Shown here in pieces: positions 33,025 to 42,328 of a DNA stretch of 64,000 nt. The number at the start of each line of letters is the position of its first letter. Position 1 is the first letter of the stretch. The DNA lies in the NCBI GenBank assembly GCA_902796805.1, contig CADBQG010000003.1, positions 1 to 64,000 on the forward strand, given 5' to 3'. The notes under the pieces were generated by a model. The model did not search any database. It saw nothing but the letters and a program-made list of their open reading frames with translations, and was not told where the DNA came from. The stretch is from an uncultured Bacteroidota bacterium. GTDB taxonomy: Bacteria > Bacteroidota > Bacteroidia > Bacteroidales > WCHB1-69. Both the position numbers and the translations under genes were made by a program.

Positions 33025-34109
33025 CAAGGCTGCTCTTTGTTCAGGAAATATGATAGAGGTTGGTTCTGCCTGTCGAAGTGGAAGTACTGGCATTGGAGCA
33101 GTTTGCTGGTATCGCCGTTCATCACGGCATAGAACTTGTCGCGGTTGTAGGGATCGTTTTCGCCGTTGTCCTGGTTGCCCACGATGGCGTCGAGGTAGTA
33201 GAGTTCCGGCTCCATCTTCCTGAACATGTCGAGTGTGGTTTTCTTTCCGTCCACATCGGTGAGCTCGATGGTCTTGAAGTGGTTGAACCTCAATATGGAG
33301 TCCTTTGCCTCTTTGGAGATGTCCATGATCAGGACTTCATAGTTCTTGTCGCGGTATTCAGAAAGCATATCGAGGAGTTTCACGGTGTCGTAGTCGGCGA
33401 TTTGCTGGTTGCTTATGTTGTAGAGATTGAAGAAACGCGCCCCGGTCTTCTCAACGTAGTAGGATTCTTCGGGATGCTCGAAATCCTGCACCATGAGCGA
33501 CTTTATGCGTGTTATTTTGGTGCTGAAGATGTCGCAGTTATACCATTCGTGTGGCCTGAACGAGTACACAGGCGTGAGGTATCCCCTGAATCCCGGGATG
33601 TGCACGATGCATGGTTCGTCAAACCCTGCGAGCACGGCGTAGTTCGACATGTTGTCCATTGTGGATGGCCCCATGTAGTATGTCTTCACATTTCTCTCCT
33701 TCTTGAAGAAAGGGATTCCGAAGACGGTGAACTTTGGGGCTATCTGGTATATTTCCACCTTTATGGCGTTCACCGACATCATCTTGTTTATGTTTGACTG
33801 GGCGCTTTTGGCCACTATCTGCTGGATGGATATGTTGTGGATTGTGGAGAGGAGTTCCTCAACCTTCTTCGGCATGGCGGGAATATTCCCATCGACGTAC
33901 CATCCTCTGTTTTTTCGCTCCAGCAGCGATTTCTCCCCGTGGAGGTCAGCTATGAAGACTTTGGTGATGTTGGCGGTGTCTTTCACGGCGAATGCAGACG
34001 CTTTCGGATTCCTTTTTGACGACAGTACTCCGTTTTCAAACATGATGGATGCCGCAAGACCAAGTAATGCGGCCACGCATACGGCAAGTATGATTCTTCT
34101 TTTCTTCAT
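33024..34109 (-). CDS. DUF4340-like protein with N-terminal membrane anchor
   Basis: A 361-residue protein with an N-terminal hydrophobic helix (MKKRRIILAVCVAALLGLAA), so membrane-anchored or exported. The next part resembles DUF4340: FIADLHGEKSLLERKNRGWY, then an IPAMPKKVEELLSTIHNIS segment in which a short helix packs after a beta hairpin. DUF4340 proteins often accompany ABC-type gliding genes in Bacteroidota, but no such genes are near. Function is unknown. The longer reading frame to 34241 is rejected because it lacks a signal and starts before the probable promoter. Confidence 0.7.
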   Translation of the reverse strand: MKKRRIILAVCVAALLGLAASIMFENGVLSSKRNPKASAFAVKDTANITKVFIADLHGEKSLLERKNRGWYVDGNIPAMPKKVEELLSTIHNISIQQIVAKSAQSNINKMMSVNAIKVEIYQIAPKFTVFGIPFFKKERNVKTYYMGPSTMDNMSNYAVLAGFDEPCIVHIPGFRGYLTPVYSFRPHEWYNCDIFSTKITRIKSLMVQDFEHPEESYYVEKTGARFFNLYNISNQQIADYDTVKLLDMLSEYRDKNYEVLIMDISKEAKDSILRFNHFKTIELTDVDGKKTTLDMFRKMEPELYYLDAIVGNQDNGENDPYNRDKFYAVMNGDTSKLLQCQYFHFDRQNQPLSYFLNKEQP

Positions 34110-34127
34110 CGATGATGTTTTAGGCCG

Positions 34128-34135
34128 CGAAGATA
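34128..34135 (-). promoter_or_regulatory. Possible promoter -7 box (TATCTTCG, one mismatch)
   Basis: The minus strand reads TATCTTCG, one base off TAnnTTTG, 18 bases before the ATG of the DUF4340-like gene. It would serve the DUF4340-ribD-yigZ unit. Confidence 0.35.
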
Positions 34136-34225
34136 CAATATTTGGGAGAATAATTGCAGTCGGTTTAGTTATTTTGCATTGAAAACGCGCAAAAAAAAGG
34201 TGCTTTTCACTTGAGAATGTGGTTT

Positions 34226-35143
34226 TTAATCGCGGAGGCAACGAACTGCCATTCCAACGTATCTGGCATAGCCATTTCTGACCACTCCTGGATAGTCATA
34301 GCCTAAAGAACGGTAAAATGAAGTTACACGGAAGACTTCAGTGGAAGTCCAGAAAGAAGCGTGACCGCCAATATGCTGGCTGTCGAACGCTGCAAGCAAG
34401 TCGCACACGTTCACTGCGTTCGAGTCTGTGCAACTGCCAAAAGTGCTGGGCCTTGCAATGGCTGTAGGATTAGATGGAACAGTGATGGTGCCGCTGGTGA
34501 AATTGTTGTTGCCGGCAAACACGTTGTTGCCAGACTTCAAGGGTACATTGTTACAGTTGCTTTCAATGGTTGGGCAGAGGTCTGTTTCCGTAATATATTT
34601 ATTGGTGGTCAAGTAGTTGCCGATACTGTCGCAAATGTTTGGCTTGTTCAGGATATATGCATCTTTGCTCGAATCAGTCTCGCTCCAGTCGCTTTGCATG
34701 TTGACGGATATGCCGTGTTGGTTGATATAATTCGCGATTTGATTTTGGTTCACGCTGTCAGCATAATCTGCCTGCATTGCATACGGTACAGCTGAAAAGG
34801 ATGTTTTGTGAGAGGCGAGCAGTTCTGAACCTTCGTATATCCAAGTAGTTACTCAAGCCGAAGTCTAGTCAATATCGTTCCAGTCGCCGCTTAGGAAAAC
34901 TCCATTTCCGATGAGCAGTGAAATAAGGCCGTTGAAGTTTACTGGTTACAAAGTGTCGTTCTGAATATACAGGCGTGCCATTCTCGCTATTGGCGAGGCT
35001 CACATCAACAGTCAGTTGTGTGTTCACCACCAGTTAGTCGCGGTGTTGCGCACCACAGCTTGGTAACTAACTTTGTTGTTCTGTGCAAACATCGTCACTA
35101 TACTACACATCACCGCTGAGACGAGCAAAATTGTTTTTCTCAT
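34226..35143 (-). pseudogene. Decayed FISUMP-domain surface protein gene
   Basis: From an ATG at 35143 the minus strand encodes a normal signal peptide and start (MRKTILLVSAVMCSIVTMFA, then NNKVSYQAVVRNTATN). It hits a TGA after 39 codons. Homologous sequence continues in other frames: a TQLTVDVSLANSENGTPVYS segment, NFNGLISLLIGNGVFLSGDW with a further frameshift, then in-frame TAG and TGA before VTTWIYEGSELLASH. From about 34777 it is open to the end (183 codons), finishing with a FISUMP-type GYARYVGMAVRCLRD. At least one frameshift and several stops make it non-functional unless the sequence is wrong. An intact paralogue lies immediately upstream. Confidence 0.8.
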
Positions 35144-35184
35144 CTTTGAATTTTTTTTGATTATATTACTGTTTCGATTTGATT

Positions 35185-36279
35185 TTAATAATTTTTCACA
35201 CAGCGCACGCTATATGCGTTCCCGGCAATCATGGTCGATGGTACTGGTGAGTCGCAGTAGTAGGAGTAGCCGAGCAGTGCAGGTTTGTCCGGGGTCAATG
35301 TGCCTGCGGCCAACCAAATAGAACCTTCTGTGAGCAAACCCTCAAAGCGTCCAGATGAAGCGTTGTACTTGCCGGAGGGCAGCAATGTGAAATCCGTGGA
35401 GTTGTCGCCCGGGTCGTTCAGCCAGAGAGTCTCGCTTTTCACTGTAAAAGCTGAATGTGCGTTAAGGGCGGCCACTTCCGCCGCGGCAGGCAAATGCCAT
35501 CCAACAGGACAAATACCTTGCACAAAACCGTTTTCATCGGCGGCTGCGGCAGTTTCAGGGGAGCCTTCCGCTATGCCTGCAGCCGACCACCAAATATAGA
35601 GACGCCCGTAAACAGATTCATTGGCGGCCACATCGGGGTGGCGGTTGCTTTGGTAAACTAAAGCTCTGGCCACGGGTGTTGCATTACCGTCGTCATACAC
35701 TGTGGCCTGCGAGTTGCGCTGTGTCCAACAATAGCGGTCAAGCACCAGTGTGGGATAAGTGATGTTGCTGCCGTCGGTTACAGTGAACGGACAAATCATA
35801 GCATAGAGATGCACCACGCTGTCGCAGCTGTGGACAGTGGCGAGATCCAAGTTGTTTGCACCCTCGTTAATGCCCGCAGGAAAGTCTCCATGAAACATCA
35901 CAGTGTCATAAATTTCATAAGTCGGCCACACTGTGAGCGTAAGCCGTTTTATGAGGTCGTAGTTGTAAAGAGTGTCTATAGTTACAACATATTGCTCATA
36001 CTTCTTAACACCCTCCGAGAGTTCGTCAACAGATATGTTGAAGTTGTTTTGGGTATACGGTTGGTTGTCGCAGGTTTCATCAGTGATTTCTTCAGTCATA
36101 AGTTGTGCCTGCGCCACCGAATAGGCCAGCTCATAGTCGCCTGAAACTATCTGCTCGTAGAACGGCTGCCCGATAGCCACGTATGTGTTGTTTTGGGTGC
36201 TTCCTGCAGCAACCACCGCCCACACAGTCTCGGGAGGCCCTGTTTGCGCCACAGCATCTGTCAACACACTGAACAACAT
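35185..36279 (-). CDS. FISUMP-domain surface protein (start codon uncertain)
   Basis: The open frame encodes 364 residues from the first ATG. The C-terminal third (about 245-364) is a 'Fibrobacter succinogenes major paralogous' domain with ICPVGWHLPAAAEVAAL and the typical end AYSVRCVKNY. The middle contains beta-rich repeats about a DSVVHL motif. From the ATG the signal peptide is short (MLFSVLTDAVAQ). In frame upstream, 9 more codons read ATA-AGG-AAG-AAA and so on, giving an ideal signal sequence that would begin IRKKAILFC, so the original start may be the ATA at 36304-36306. Function is unknown; the domain is linked to surface and fibre-associated proteins. Confidence 0.75.
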   Translation of the reverse strand: MLFSVLTDAVAQTGPPETVWAVVAAGSTQNNTYVAIGQPFYEQIVSGDYELAYSVAQAQLMTEEITDETCDNQPYTQNNFNISVDELSEGVKKYEQYVVTIDTLYNYDLIKRLTLTVWPTYEIYDTVMFHGDFPAGINEGANNLDLATVHSCDSVVHLYAMICPFTVTDGSNITYPTLVLDRYCWTQRNSQATVYDDGNATPVARALVYQSNRHPDVAANESVYGRLYIWWSAAGIAEGSPETAAAADENGFVQGICPVGWHLPAAAEVAALNAHSAFTVKSETLWLNDPGDNSTDFTLLPSGKYNASSGRFEGLLTEGSIWLAAGTLTPDKPALLGYSYYCDSPVPSTMIAGNAYSVRCVKNY

Positions 36280-36356
36280 GCAGAAAAGTATTGCTTTCTT
36301 CCTTATATAGTCTAATCTACAAATCTATACTGAATAGATAAAATCTCAAAATTCTG

Positions 36357-36364
36357 CAAAAGTA
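36357..36364 (-). promoter_or_regulatory. Promoter -7 box (TACTTTTG) for the FISUMP gene
   Basis: The plus strand reads CAAAAGTA, an exact TAnnTTTG on the minus strand, 50 bases before the possible ATA start and 77 before the ATG. Confidence 0.5.
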
Positions 36365-36419
36365 CCCTTTTTCTGTTGTAAGTTTACAACAATAATAGTA
36401 TTTGTGCAGCTTTTTTCAT

Positions 36420-36454
36420 AAAAAAAGGAGGCGGAAACATTTTCCACCCCCTTT
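36420..36454 (-). terminator. Rho-independent terminator after ftcD
   Basis: On the minus strand AAAGGGGGTGGAAA pairs over 14 bases (two G-T wobbles) with TTTCCGCCTCCTTT around a 3-base ATG loop, followed by a T run. It closes the mrp-thyA-pgk-manC-ftcD unit. Confidence 0.9.
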
Positions 36455-36475
36455 CGTTTTTCGGAAAAAGTAATC

Positions 36476-38173
36476 CTAACCTATCACTTTCTCGGTCTTC
36501 TTCATCAGGTTTTTCTCGATGCGGTCGGCTTTGACCACAAAATCGTGGGCCTTGGCAATCATCATGTCTGCATATTCTTTGTCTTGAAGGGAAGACGCGT
36601 TGATTTTCACGTTCAGATATGCGCCGTGGATAGCGGCGCGGGCGCAAAGCACGCCAACGCCGGCATCGGAGACGGAGTTCGGGTTTCCCTTGTTTATCAT
36701 GGCCTCGCAGATTTCGAACACTTTGAATGAAGTCTCGATTGTGCGCATGGGAACCTCGGTGGCGTATTTTGTGGCATCTTGTATGGCCTGGGTTCTCGCG
36801 GCTTTTTCTTCAGGAGTGCCTTTGGGCAGTCCGAAAGCGCTCATGATGACGTTGAAAGCGTTGGTGTCCTCGTCAACGAGTGCGAGCAGCTGGTCTTTCA
36901 CAATCTGGCCTTTTTCAGCCCATTGAGAGAAATAGGCCCATTTGTCGTCCCAGCCTGGTTTGTGCGACGACAGGTTTGCCACCATAGTTGCAAGTGCTGC
37001 TCCAAGTGCGCCCATATATGCGGATATTGAGCCGCCGCCGGGAGCCGGACTTTCCGATGCGGTCTCGTCTGTGAAGCCCTTGCAGGTCATGTCGACCAGT
37101 TTCTTTGTGGTGTCCTCCTTCTCGAGCAGGTATTCTATGACTTTTTCTTCGGGATTGAAAGGCTTGAGGTCGTCGAGTCCCATAGATTTGACGGCGATTT
37201 TCACGATTTCGCGTTCATCGACTCCGAGTGAGCGTTTCTGTTTTGCGAGGTAGTATTTCCCGGCCTGGATGAGTACCTTCTTCGGCACGAGACCCACGAT
37301 TTCGGCGCCGGTTACCCTTACGCCGCGTTTAGCAGCCTTGGCGCAAACCTCATCGAAGGCTACATGCAGCGGAGTGGCGTTTATATCGGTGATGTTCATC
37401 GAGACTTGCGCCACGCCGTATTCATCGATGTACCAGCCAATGGCCTTGGTGCCTTTCAGTGTACCCGGCAGCATTATCGTGTTGCCGTTTTCATCCTTCA
37501 TAACCTTGCCTGTAATCTTGTTGCCTTCACGCTTCGGGCGACCTTTCTCGCGCACGTCGAAGGCTATGGCGTTGGCGCGCCGTGTGGACGTTGTGTTGAG
37601 GTTGTAGTTGACAGCTATGAGAAAGTCGCGGGCGCCTATTGCCGTGGCACCGCTTTTGGCCACGCTTTCTGTGAACTTCGCAGGTCCGAAGTCAGGCTTC
37701 CATTCCTTCGAGACAATCCTCTCCTTCAAGGCCTCGTATTCGCCGTGGCGGCAGTTGGCCAAGTTGCGCCTCTCTTCCTTGAAAGCGGCGTTTTCGTAGC
37801 AATAGACGGGAATGTTGAGTTCCTTGCCGACCCTTTCAGCGAGTTTCCTGGCGTATTCAACAGTCTCCTCCATCGTTATGTTGGCGATGGGCACCAACGG
37901 GCATACGTCGGTTGCCCCGAAGCGCGGATGGTCGCCGTGATGGTGGCGCATGTCTATGAGTTCCTGGCATTTGGCGATGAACTTCACGGCAGCGTCAACA
38001 ACGTGTTCCGGTTCGCCTACAAAGGTCACCACAGTGCGGTTTGTTGTCACGCCCGGGTCCACATCCAGCAATGTAACGCCTTCAGCCTGGCGGATTACGT
38101 CAACAACCTGGTTGATGATTTCACTGTTCCTTCCCTCACTGAAGTTAGGAACACATTCGATCAATTGTTTCAT
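36476..38173 (-). CDS. ftcD: Glutamate formimidoyltransferase / formimidotetrahydrofolate cyclodeaminase
   Basis: A 565-residue bifunctional enzyme of histidine breakdown. It moves the formimino group from formiminoglutamate to tetrahydrofolate, then deaminates it. The N-terminal transferase part (about 1-330) begins LIECVPNFSEGRN and contains HHGDHPRFGATDVCPLVP (about 77-94). The cyclodeaminase part (about 355-565) contains ESPAPGGGSISAYMGALGAA (about 383-402). The fused arrangement matches animal and Bacteroidota enzymes. No hut genes are in the window. It is the last gene of a five-gene run and is followed by a strong terminator. Confidence 0.93.
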   Translation of the reverse strand: MKQLIECVPNFSEGRNSEIINQVVDVIRQAEGVTLLDVDPGVTTNRTVVTFVGEPEHVVDAAVKFIAKCQELIDMRHHHGDHPRFGATDVCPLVPIANITMEETVEYARKLAERVGKELNIPVYCYENAAFKEERRNLANCRHGEYEALKERIVSKEWKPDFGPAKFTESVAKSGATAIGARDFLIAVNYNLNTTSTRRANAIAFDVREKGRPKREGNKITGKVMKDENGNTIMLPGTLKGTKAIGWYIDEYGVAQVSMNITDINATPLHVAFDEVCAKAAKRGVRVTGAEIVGLVPKKVLIQAGKYYLAKQKRSLGVDEREIVKIAVKSMGLDDLKPFNPEEKVIEYLLEKEDTTKKLVDMTCKGFTDETASESPAPGGGSISAYMGALGAALATMVANLSSHKPGWDDKWAYFSQWAEKGQIVKDQLLALVDEDTNAFNVIMSAFGLPKGTPEEKAARTQAIQDATKYATEVPMRTIETSFKVFEICEAMINKGNPNSVSDAGVGVLCARAAIHGAYLNVKINASSLQDKEYADMMIAKAHDFVVKADRIEKNLMKKTEKVIG

Positions 38174-38196
38174 TTTGTCTTGTTATTTTATATAGA

Positions 38197-39291
38197 TTAA
38201 ACAAATTCTTTGCCAAAATCCACTTGGATGTCGGTCACATATTGCCTTATCTGCTGCTCGTCGGATTTTTTGCATATCAGGAGCATATTGTCGTTTTCCA
38301 CAACTATATAGTCGTCGAGACCTTGTACCACCACAACTTTGTTGCGCGGCATGTTGATGATGCATTTACTTGACTCGTAAACTTTTACATGGTTGCCGAC
38401 AACGGCGTTGAGGTTGTCGTCCTTTTTTCTGAGTTCGTACAATGAACTCCATGTACCGAGGTCCGACCAGCCGAAGTTCGCCGCGTAAACCCAGATGTTC
38501 TCGGCCTTTTCCATGATTCCGTAGTCGATGGAAATCTTGCGGCACACCTGGTATGTACGGTCGATGAAATCTTCTTCCTGAGGCGTGTTATAGAGACCTT
38601 CGCCCTGCCTGAACAGGTCGTAGATATCAGGGAGATGCTGTTTGAAGGCGGCGTTTATAGTTGAAAGAGAGCAGATGAAAATGCCTGCGTTCCAGAGGAA
38701 GTCTCCGCTTTCGAGGAAGCTTTTGGCCATTTCGAGTTCCGGCTTCTCAGTGAAGGTCTTCACAGAATATACTGAATGGTTTTCGCTCAAGGCGTTGTCC
38801 TCGTCGTACTGGATATATCCGTAGCCTGTGTTGGGTGAGGTAGGCCTGATGCCGATTGTCAGCAAATAGGGGTTGGTCTCAGTTATTTCCAAGCCTTTTC
38901 CGATGATCTCCACAAACATGTCTTCTTTCTCGATGTAGTGGTCTGACGGGGCCACAACGATGACAGCGTTGGGATTCTTGGCTTTGATTTTGAAGCAGGC
39001 GTAAGCGATGCAGGGTGCAGTGTTGCGGCGATACGGCTCGAGAATGACCTGTTCGTCGGTAAGCTCTGGAAGCTGCTCCTTGGTGATTTCCTTATAGGAT
39101 TTGTTGGTTACTATGTAGATGTTCTCTTTGGGGCAAACCTTGGCGAACCTGTTGAAAGTCTTCTGAATCAGAGTTTCGCCGTCGCCCAGGATGTCGATGA
39201 ACTGTTTCGGGGTGTTGCTGTTGCTCACGGGCCAGAACCTGGCGCCCACGCCGCCGGCCATGATGATGCAGTAGTAGTTGGGGTTTTGCAT
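38197..39291 (-). CDS. manC: Mannose-1-phosphate guanylyltransferase
   Basis: ManC makes GDP-mannose for surface glycans. The 364-residue protein has the nucleotidyltransferase signature MAGGVGARFWPVSNSNTPKQ (about 11-30), APSDHYIEKE (about 112-121) and FTEKPELEMA. It ends soon after a short beta-helix region and lacks the phosphomannose isomerase domain found in longer two-domain enzymes. It lies 23 bases before ftcD and 19 after pgk. Confidence 0.92.
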   Translation of the reverse strand: MQNPNYYCIIMAGGVGARFWPVSNSNTPKQFIDILGDGETLIQKTFNRFAKVCPKENIYIVTNKSYKEITKEQLPELTDEQVILEPYRRNTAPCIAYACFKIKAKNPNAVIVVAPSDHYIEKEDMFVEIIGKGLEITETNPYLLTIGIRPTSPNTGYGYIQYDEDNALSENHSVYSVKTFTEKPELEMAKSFLESGDFLWNAGIFICSLSTINAAFKQHLPDIYDLFRQGEGLYNTPQEEDFIDRTYQVCRKISIDYGIMEKAENIWVYAANFGWSDLGTWSSLYELRKKDDNLNAVVGNHVKVYESSKCIINMPRNKVVVVQGLDDYIVVENDNMLLICKKSDEQQIRQYVTDIQVDFGKEFV

Positions 39292-39310
39292 TATTGAAGT
39301 TGTTTAGTGC

Positions 39311-40504
39311 TTAGTTTTCATTCAAGGCTTTGACACCGGGCAGTTCCTTGCCTTCGAGGTATTCGAGCATGGCGCCTCCGCCGGTGCTGATGTATGAGAT
39401 ATAGTCGCCGAGGTCGTATTTGTTGATGGCCGCTATCGAGTCGCCGCCGCCGACGATGGAGTATGCGCCGGCCAGTGTAGCCGCTGCAACGCTCAGCGCC
39501 ACGGCGCGCGTGCCCTTGCTGAAATTCTCGAGCTCGAAAACACCAACAGGGCCGTTCCACAGTATAGTGTTCGAGTTCTTGATAACCTGGGCTATGTTCC
39601 TGCGGCTCTTGGGGCCTATGTCAAGGCCCTCCCAGCCTTCAGGGATGTTGTTGTCGTTGGGTATGAGGATGTTGGCGTCGTTGCTGAAGCGGTCGGCGCA
39701 TACACTGTCCAAGCGAACCACAAAGTTCACGCCAGTCTTGTCAACCTCCTTCAGTATATCCTTGGCAACGTCAAGCATGTCGGACTCGAAAAGCGAGTTT
39801 CCTATTTCGAGACCCATGGCTTTCAGGAATGTGTAGCTCAGTCCGCCGCCCACGACGAGGTTGTCGACTTTGTGGAGCAGGTTCTTGAGGATGTTGATTT
39901 TCGTGGAGACCTTGGAGCCGCCTATTATGGCGGTGAAGGGGCGGACCTGTCCGTTCAAGGTTTTCTCCAGGTTCATCACCTCGTTGTACATCAGGAACCC
40001 GGCAAAGGCCTTGCCGTTGAAGAAGCGCGCCACAGTGGCTGTTGAGGCGTGTTCGCGGTGTGCTGTGCCGAAAGCGTCGTTCACATACACGTCGCCCAAG
40101 CGCGCGATGGACTCCGCGAAACCGGCATCGCCCTTTTCCTCTTCCTTGTGGAAGCGTAGGTTTTCCATGAGCGCCACTTCCCCGGGCTTGAGGTTGGAGC
40201 ACACTGTCACGGCCTCCTCAGAGAGAACGTCGCCACCGAATATCACATCCTTCTCCAGTATTTCAGAGACCTTCCCTACGATATGGCGGAGTGAGAATTC
40301 GTCTTTAGCCTCTCCCTTGGGGCGACCGAGGTGAGAGAGAAGGATTACAGAGCCGCCGTCGCCAAGAATCTTGTTTATCGTTTCCCTCGTGCGTTCTATC
40401 CTTGTGGTGTCTGTAACCTCGAACTTTTCGTTCAAAGGAACGTTGTAGTCAACGCGAATCAGGGCCCTTTCGCCTTTAAAGTTATGTTCATTGATGGATT
40501 TCAT
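39311..40504 (-). CDS. pgk: Phosphoglycerate kinase
   Basis: Pgk converts 1,3-bisphosphoglycerate and ADP to 3-phosphoglycerate and ATP in glycolysis. The 397-residue length is normal. The N-terminal signature RALIRVDYNVPLN (about 13-25) is clear, as are LLSHLGRPKG (about 54-63) and the C-terminal nucleotide-binding GGGDSIAAI (about 353-361). It lies 27 bases after thyA. Confidence 0.96.
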   Translation of the reverse strand: MKSINEHNFKGERALIRVDYNVPLNEKFEVTDTTRIERTRETINKILGDGGSVILLSHLGRPKGEAKDEFSLRHIVGKVSEILEKDVIFGGDVLSEEAVTVCSNLKPGEVALMENLRFHKEEEKGDAGFAESIARLGDVYVNDAFGTAHREHASTATVARFFNGKAFAGFLMYNEVMNLEKTLNGQVRPFTAIIGGSKVSTKINILKNLLHKVDNLVVGGGLSYTFLKAMGLEIGNSLFESDMLDVAKDILKEVDKTGVNFVVRLDSVCADRFSNDANILIPNDNNIPEGWEGLDIGPKSRRNIAQVIKNSNTILWNGPVGVFELENFSKGTRAVALSVAAATLAGAYSIVGGGDSIAAINKYDLGDYISYISTGGGAMLEYLEGKELPGVKALNEN

Positions 40505-40531
40505 AATGATGTTTTTTTGTGAATGAATATT

Positions 40532-41326
40532 TTAAATTGCCACCTCCGCTTTTATGTGCGGGTGGGGATTGTAATTTTCCAGACTGAAGTCTTCGTACTT
40601 GAACCCGAAAATGTCTTTTACGTCAGGATTTATTGACATCTTTGGAAGTTCGCGTGGCTCGCGCCCAAGTTGAAGACGTGCTTGTTCAACATGGTTTGAA
40701 TAGATGTGGGCGTCGCCGAGCGTGTGCACGAACTCTTTCGGCTTCAGGCCGCATACCTGCGCCACCATCATGGTGAGGAGTGCATACGACGCGATGTTGA
40801 ACGGCACGCCGAGGAACACGTCGGCGCTCCGCTGGTAGAGTTGGCACGACAAGTGGCCGTTGCTCACATAGAACTGGAAGAGGGCGTGGCAGGGCGGCAA
40901 CGCCATCCTGTCAACGTCAGCCACGTTCCATGCGCTGACTATCAGCCTGCGCGAGTCGGGATTGTTTTTGATTTGTTCCACAAGGTTGGAAATCTGGTCG
41001 ATAGTGCGGTGGTCTGGAGCCTCCCACGAGCGCCACTGCTTGCCGTAAACAGGCCCGAGATCACCGTTCTCGTCGGCCCATTCGTCCCAAATTGACACGC
41101 CGTTGTCGTGCAAGTATTTCACGTTGGTGTCGCCGCTCAGAAACCACAGAAGTTCGTGTATTATCGAGCGAAGATGCAGTTTCTTTGTCGTGAGAAGCGG
41201 GAAACCCTCTTCAAGGTCGAAGCGCATCTGATAGCCGAAGACACTGTACGTCCCGGTTCCGGTACGGTCGGACTTGAAGTTTCCTTCATCCAAAATTTTT
41301 TGCAGCAAGTCAAGATATTGCTTCAT
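40532..41326 (-). CDS. thyA: Thymidylate synthase
   Basis: ThyA methylates dUMP to dTMP using methylenetetrahydrofolate. The 264-residue protein has the same length as the E. coli enzyme. The nucleophile is Cys146 in [13 protein letters not shown], with [10 protein letters not shown] before it and the [12 protein letters not shown] motif (about 207-218) after it. It starts 9 bases after mrp. Confidence 0.97.
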   Translation of the reverse strand: MKQYLDLLQKILDEGNFKSDRTGTGTYSVFGYQMRFDLEEGFPLLTTKKLHLRSIIHELLWFLSGDTNVKYLHDNGVSIWDEWADENGDLGPVYGKQWRSWEAPDHRTIDQISNLVEQIKNNPDSRRLIVSAWNVADVDRMALPPCHALFQFYVSNGHLSCQLYQRSADVFLGVPFNIASYALLTMMVAQVCGLKPKEFVHTLGDAHIYSNHVEQARLQLGREPRELPKMSINPDVKDIFGFKYEDFSLENYNPHPHIKAEVAI

Positions 41327-41335
41327 GATGTGGTT

Positions 41336-42163
41336 TTATTGGGCTACTTCCAAACTTTCAAGCATGTCGATTACGTTCGCAAGACTGTCGTTTTCAACAT
41401 TCTCAATCTCGCCATTGTCGCAAAGTCCGGCCATTTCCGGGTCAACAGGCATCTTTGCCAGAAGTTTGATTTTGAACTCTTCCGCAACGCTTTCGGCCTT
41501 GCTTTCGCCGAACATCGGGATGTTCTCGCCGCAGTGCGGGCATTTAACGTAGCTGTAGTTCTCAATCAGCCCGAGTACCGGTATGTTCATCATTCCCGCC
41601 ATGTTCACGGCCTTGCTCACGATAAGTCCCACGAGGTCCTGTGGCGAGGTTATCATGAGGATTCCGTCCAGTGCGATGGTCTGGAAAACGGTGAGAGGAA
41701 CATCGCCGGTGCCGGGGGGCATGTCGATGAGCAAGAAGTCGATGTTTTCCCAAATCACCTCAGTCCAGAACTGCTTCACCATGCCGGCAACCATGGGCCC
41801 GCGCCATATCACTGGCGACTTTTCGTCGGCTATCAGAAGGTTGCTCGAGATGACCTTGATGCCAGTGGATGTTTCGGCGGGATATACACCCTGTTCCGTA
41901 CCCCTCACCATTTCGTGCAGATTGAACATTTTAGGTATCGACGGCCCTGTAACGTCCGCGTCCAAGATGCCCACGCGATAGCCTTTCCTGCGCAGTCCCA
42001 CGGCCAACAGGGATGTTACGGAACTTTTCCCCACGCCGCCCTTGCCGCTGACTATGCCGATAACTTTCTTTATGTTGCTCAATGCGTTAGGACTCTCGTG
42101 CATGTCGCGCGAATCGCAGTCCTGCTTGCTGCATCCTTGGCAGTTATGGTTGCATTCACTCAT
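41336..42163 (-). CDS. Mrp/NBP35-type P-loop ATPase (Fe-S carrier)
   Basis: A 275-residue protein of the Mrp/ApbC/NBP35 group that binds and transfers Fe-S clusters in the cytoplasm. It has an N-terminal Cys-rich segment (CNHNCQGCSKQDC, about 4-16), a deviant Walker A motif GKGGVGKSSV (about 40-49) and the DMPPGTGD segment (about 145-152). A CPHCG pair (about 207-211) could bridge a cluster. The N-terminal cysteines follow the NBP35-like pattern. The start at 42163 is preferred because an exact promoter box lies just upstream inside a longer open frame. Confidence 0.9.
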   Translation of the reverse strand: MSECNHNCQGCSKQDCDSRDMHESPNALSNIKKVIGIVSGKGGVGKSSVTSLLAVGLRRKGYRVGILDADVTGPSIPKMFNLHEMVRGTEQGVYPAETSTGIKVISSNLLIADEKSPVIWRGPMVAGMVKQFWTEVIWENIDFLLIDMPPGTGDVPLTVFQTIALDGILMITSPQDLVGLIVSKAVNMAGMMNIPVLGLIENYSYVKCPHCGENIPMFGESKAESVAEEFKIKLLAKMPVDPEMAGLCDNGEIENVENDSLANVIDMLESLEVAQ

Positions 42164-42185
42164 GTCTGTCTTTTTATAAAACGCG

Positions 42186-42193
42186 CAAAAGTA
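42186..42193 (-). promoter_or_regulatory. Promoter -7 box (TACTTTTG) for mrp-thyA-pgk-manC-ftcD
   Basis: The plus strand reads CAAAAGTA, an exact TACTTTTG on the minus strand, 22 bases before the ATG at 42163. It is the only clear promoter box upstream of the five-gene unit. Confidence 0.6.
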
Positions 42194-42328
42194 CAAAAAT
42201 AAGTGAAATAAGATCAGCCTTGCAGCCATAAAATAAGTGCTGCCAAGAGTTCTGCTTTTCAGCAACGGGTTATTTGATGTCTTTTTTGTAATTTCGCGCT
42301 TTGTTTTTATAACGGAATTATATCAACA

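Noticed and set aside
41108-42202. 364-codon open frame on the plus strand across thyA and mrp
   Set aside because: It is antisense to two genes with clear catalytic motifs.
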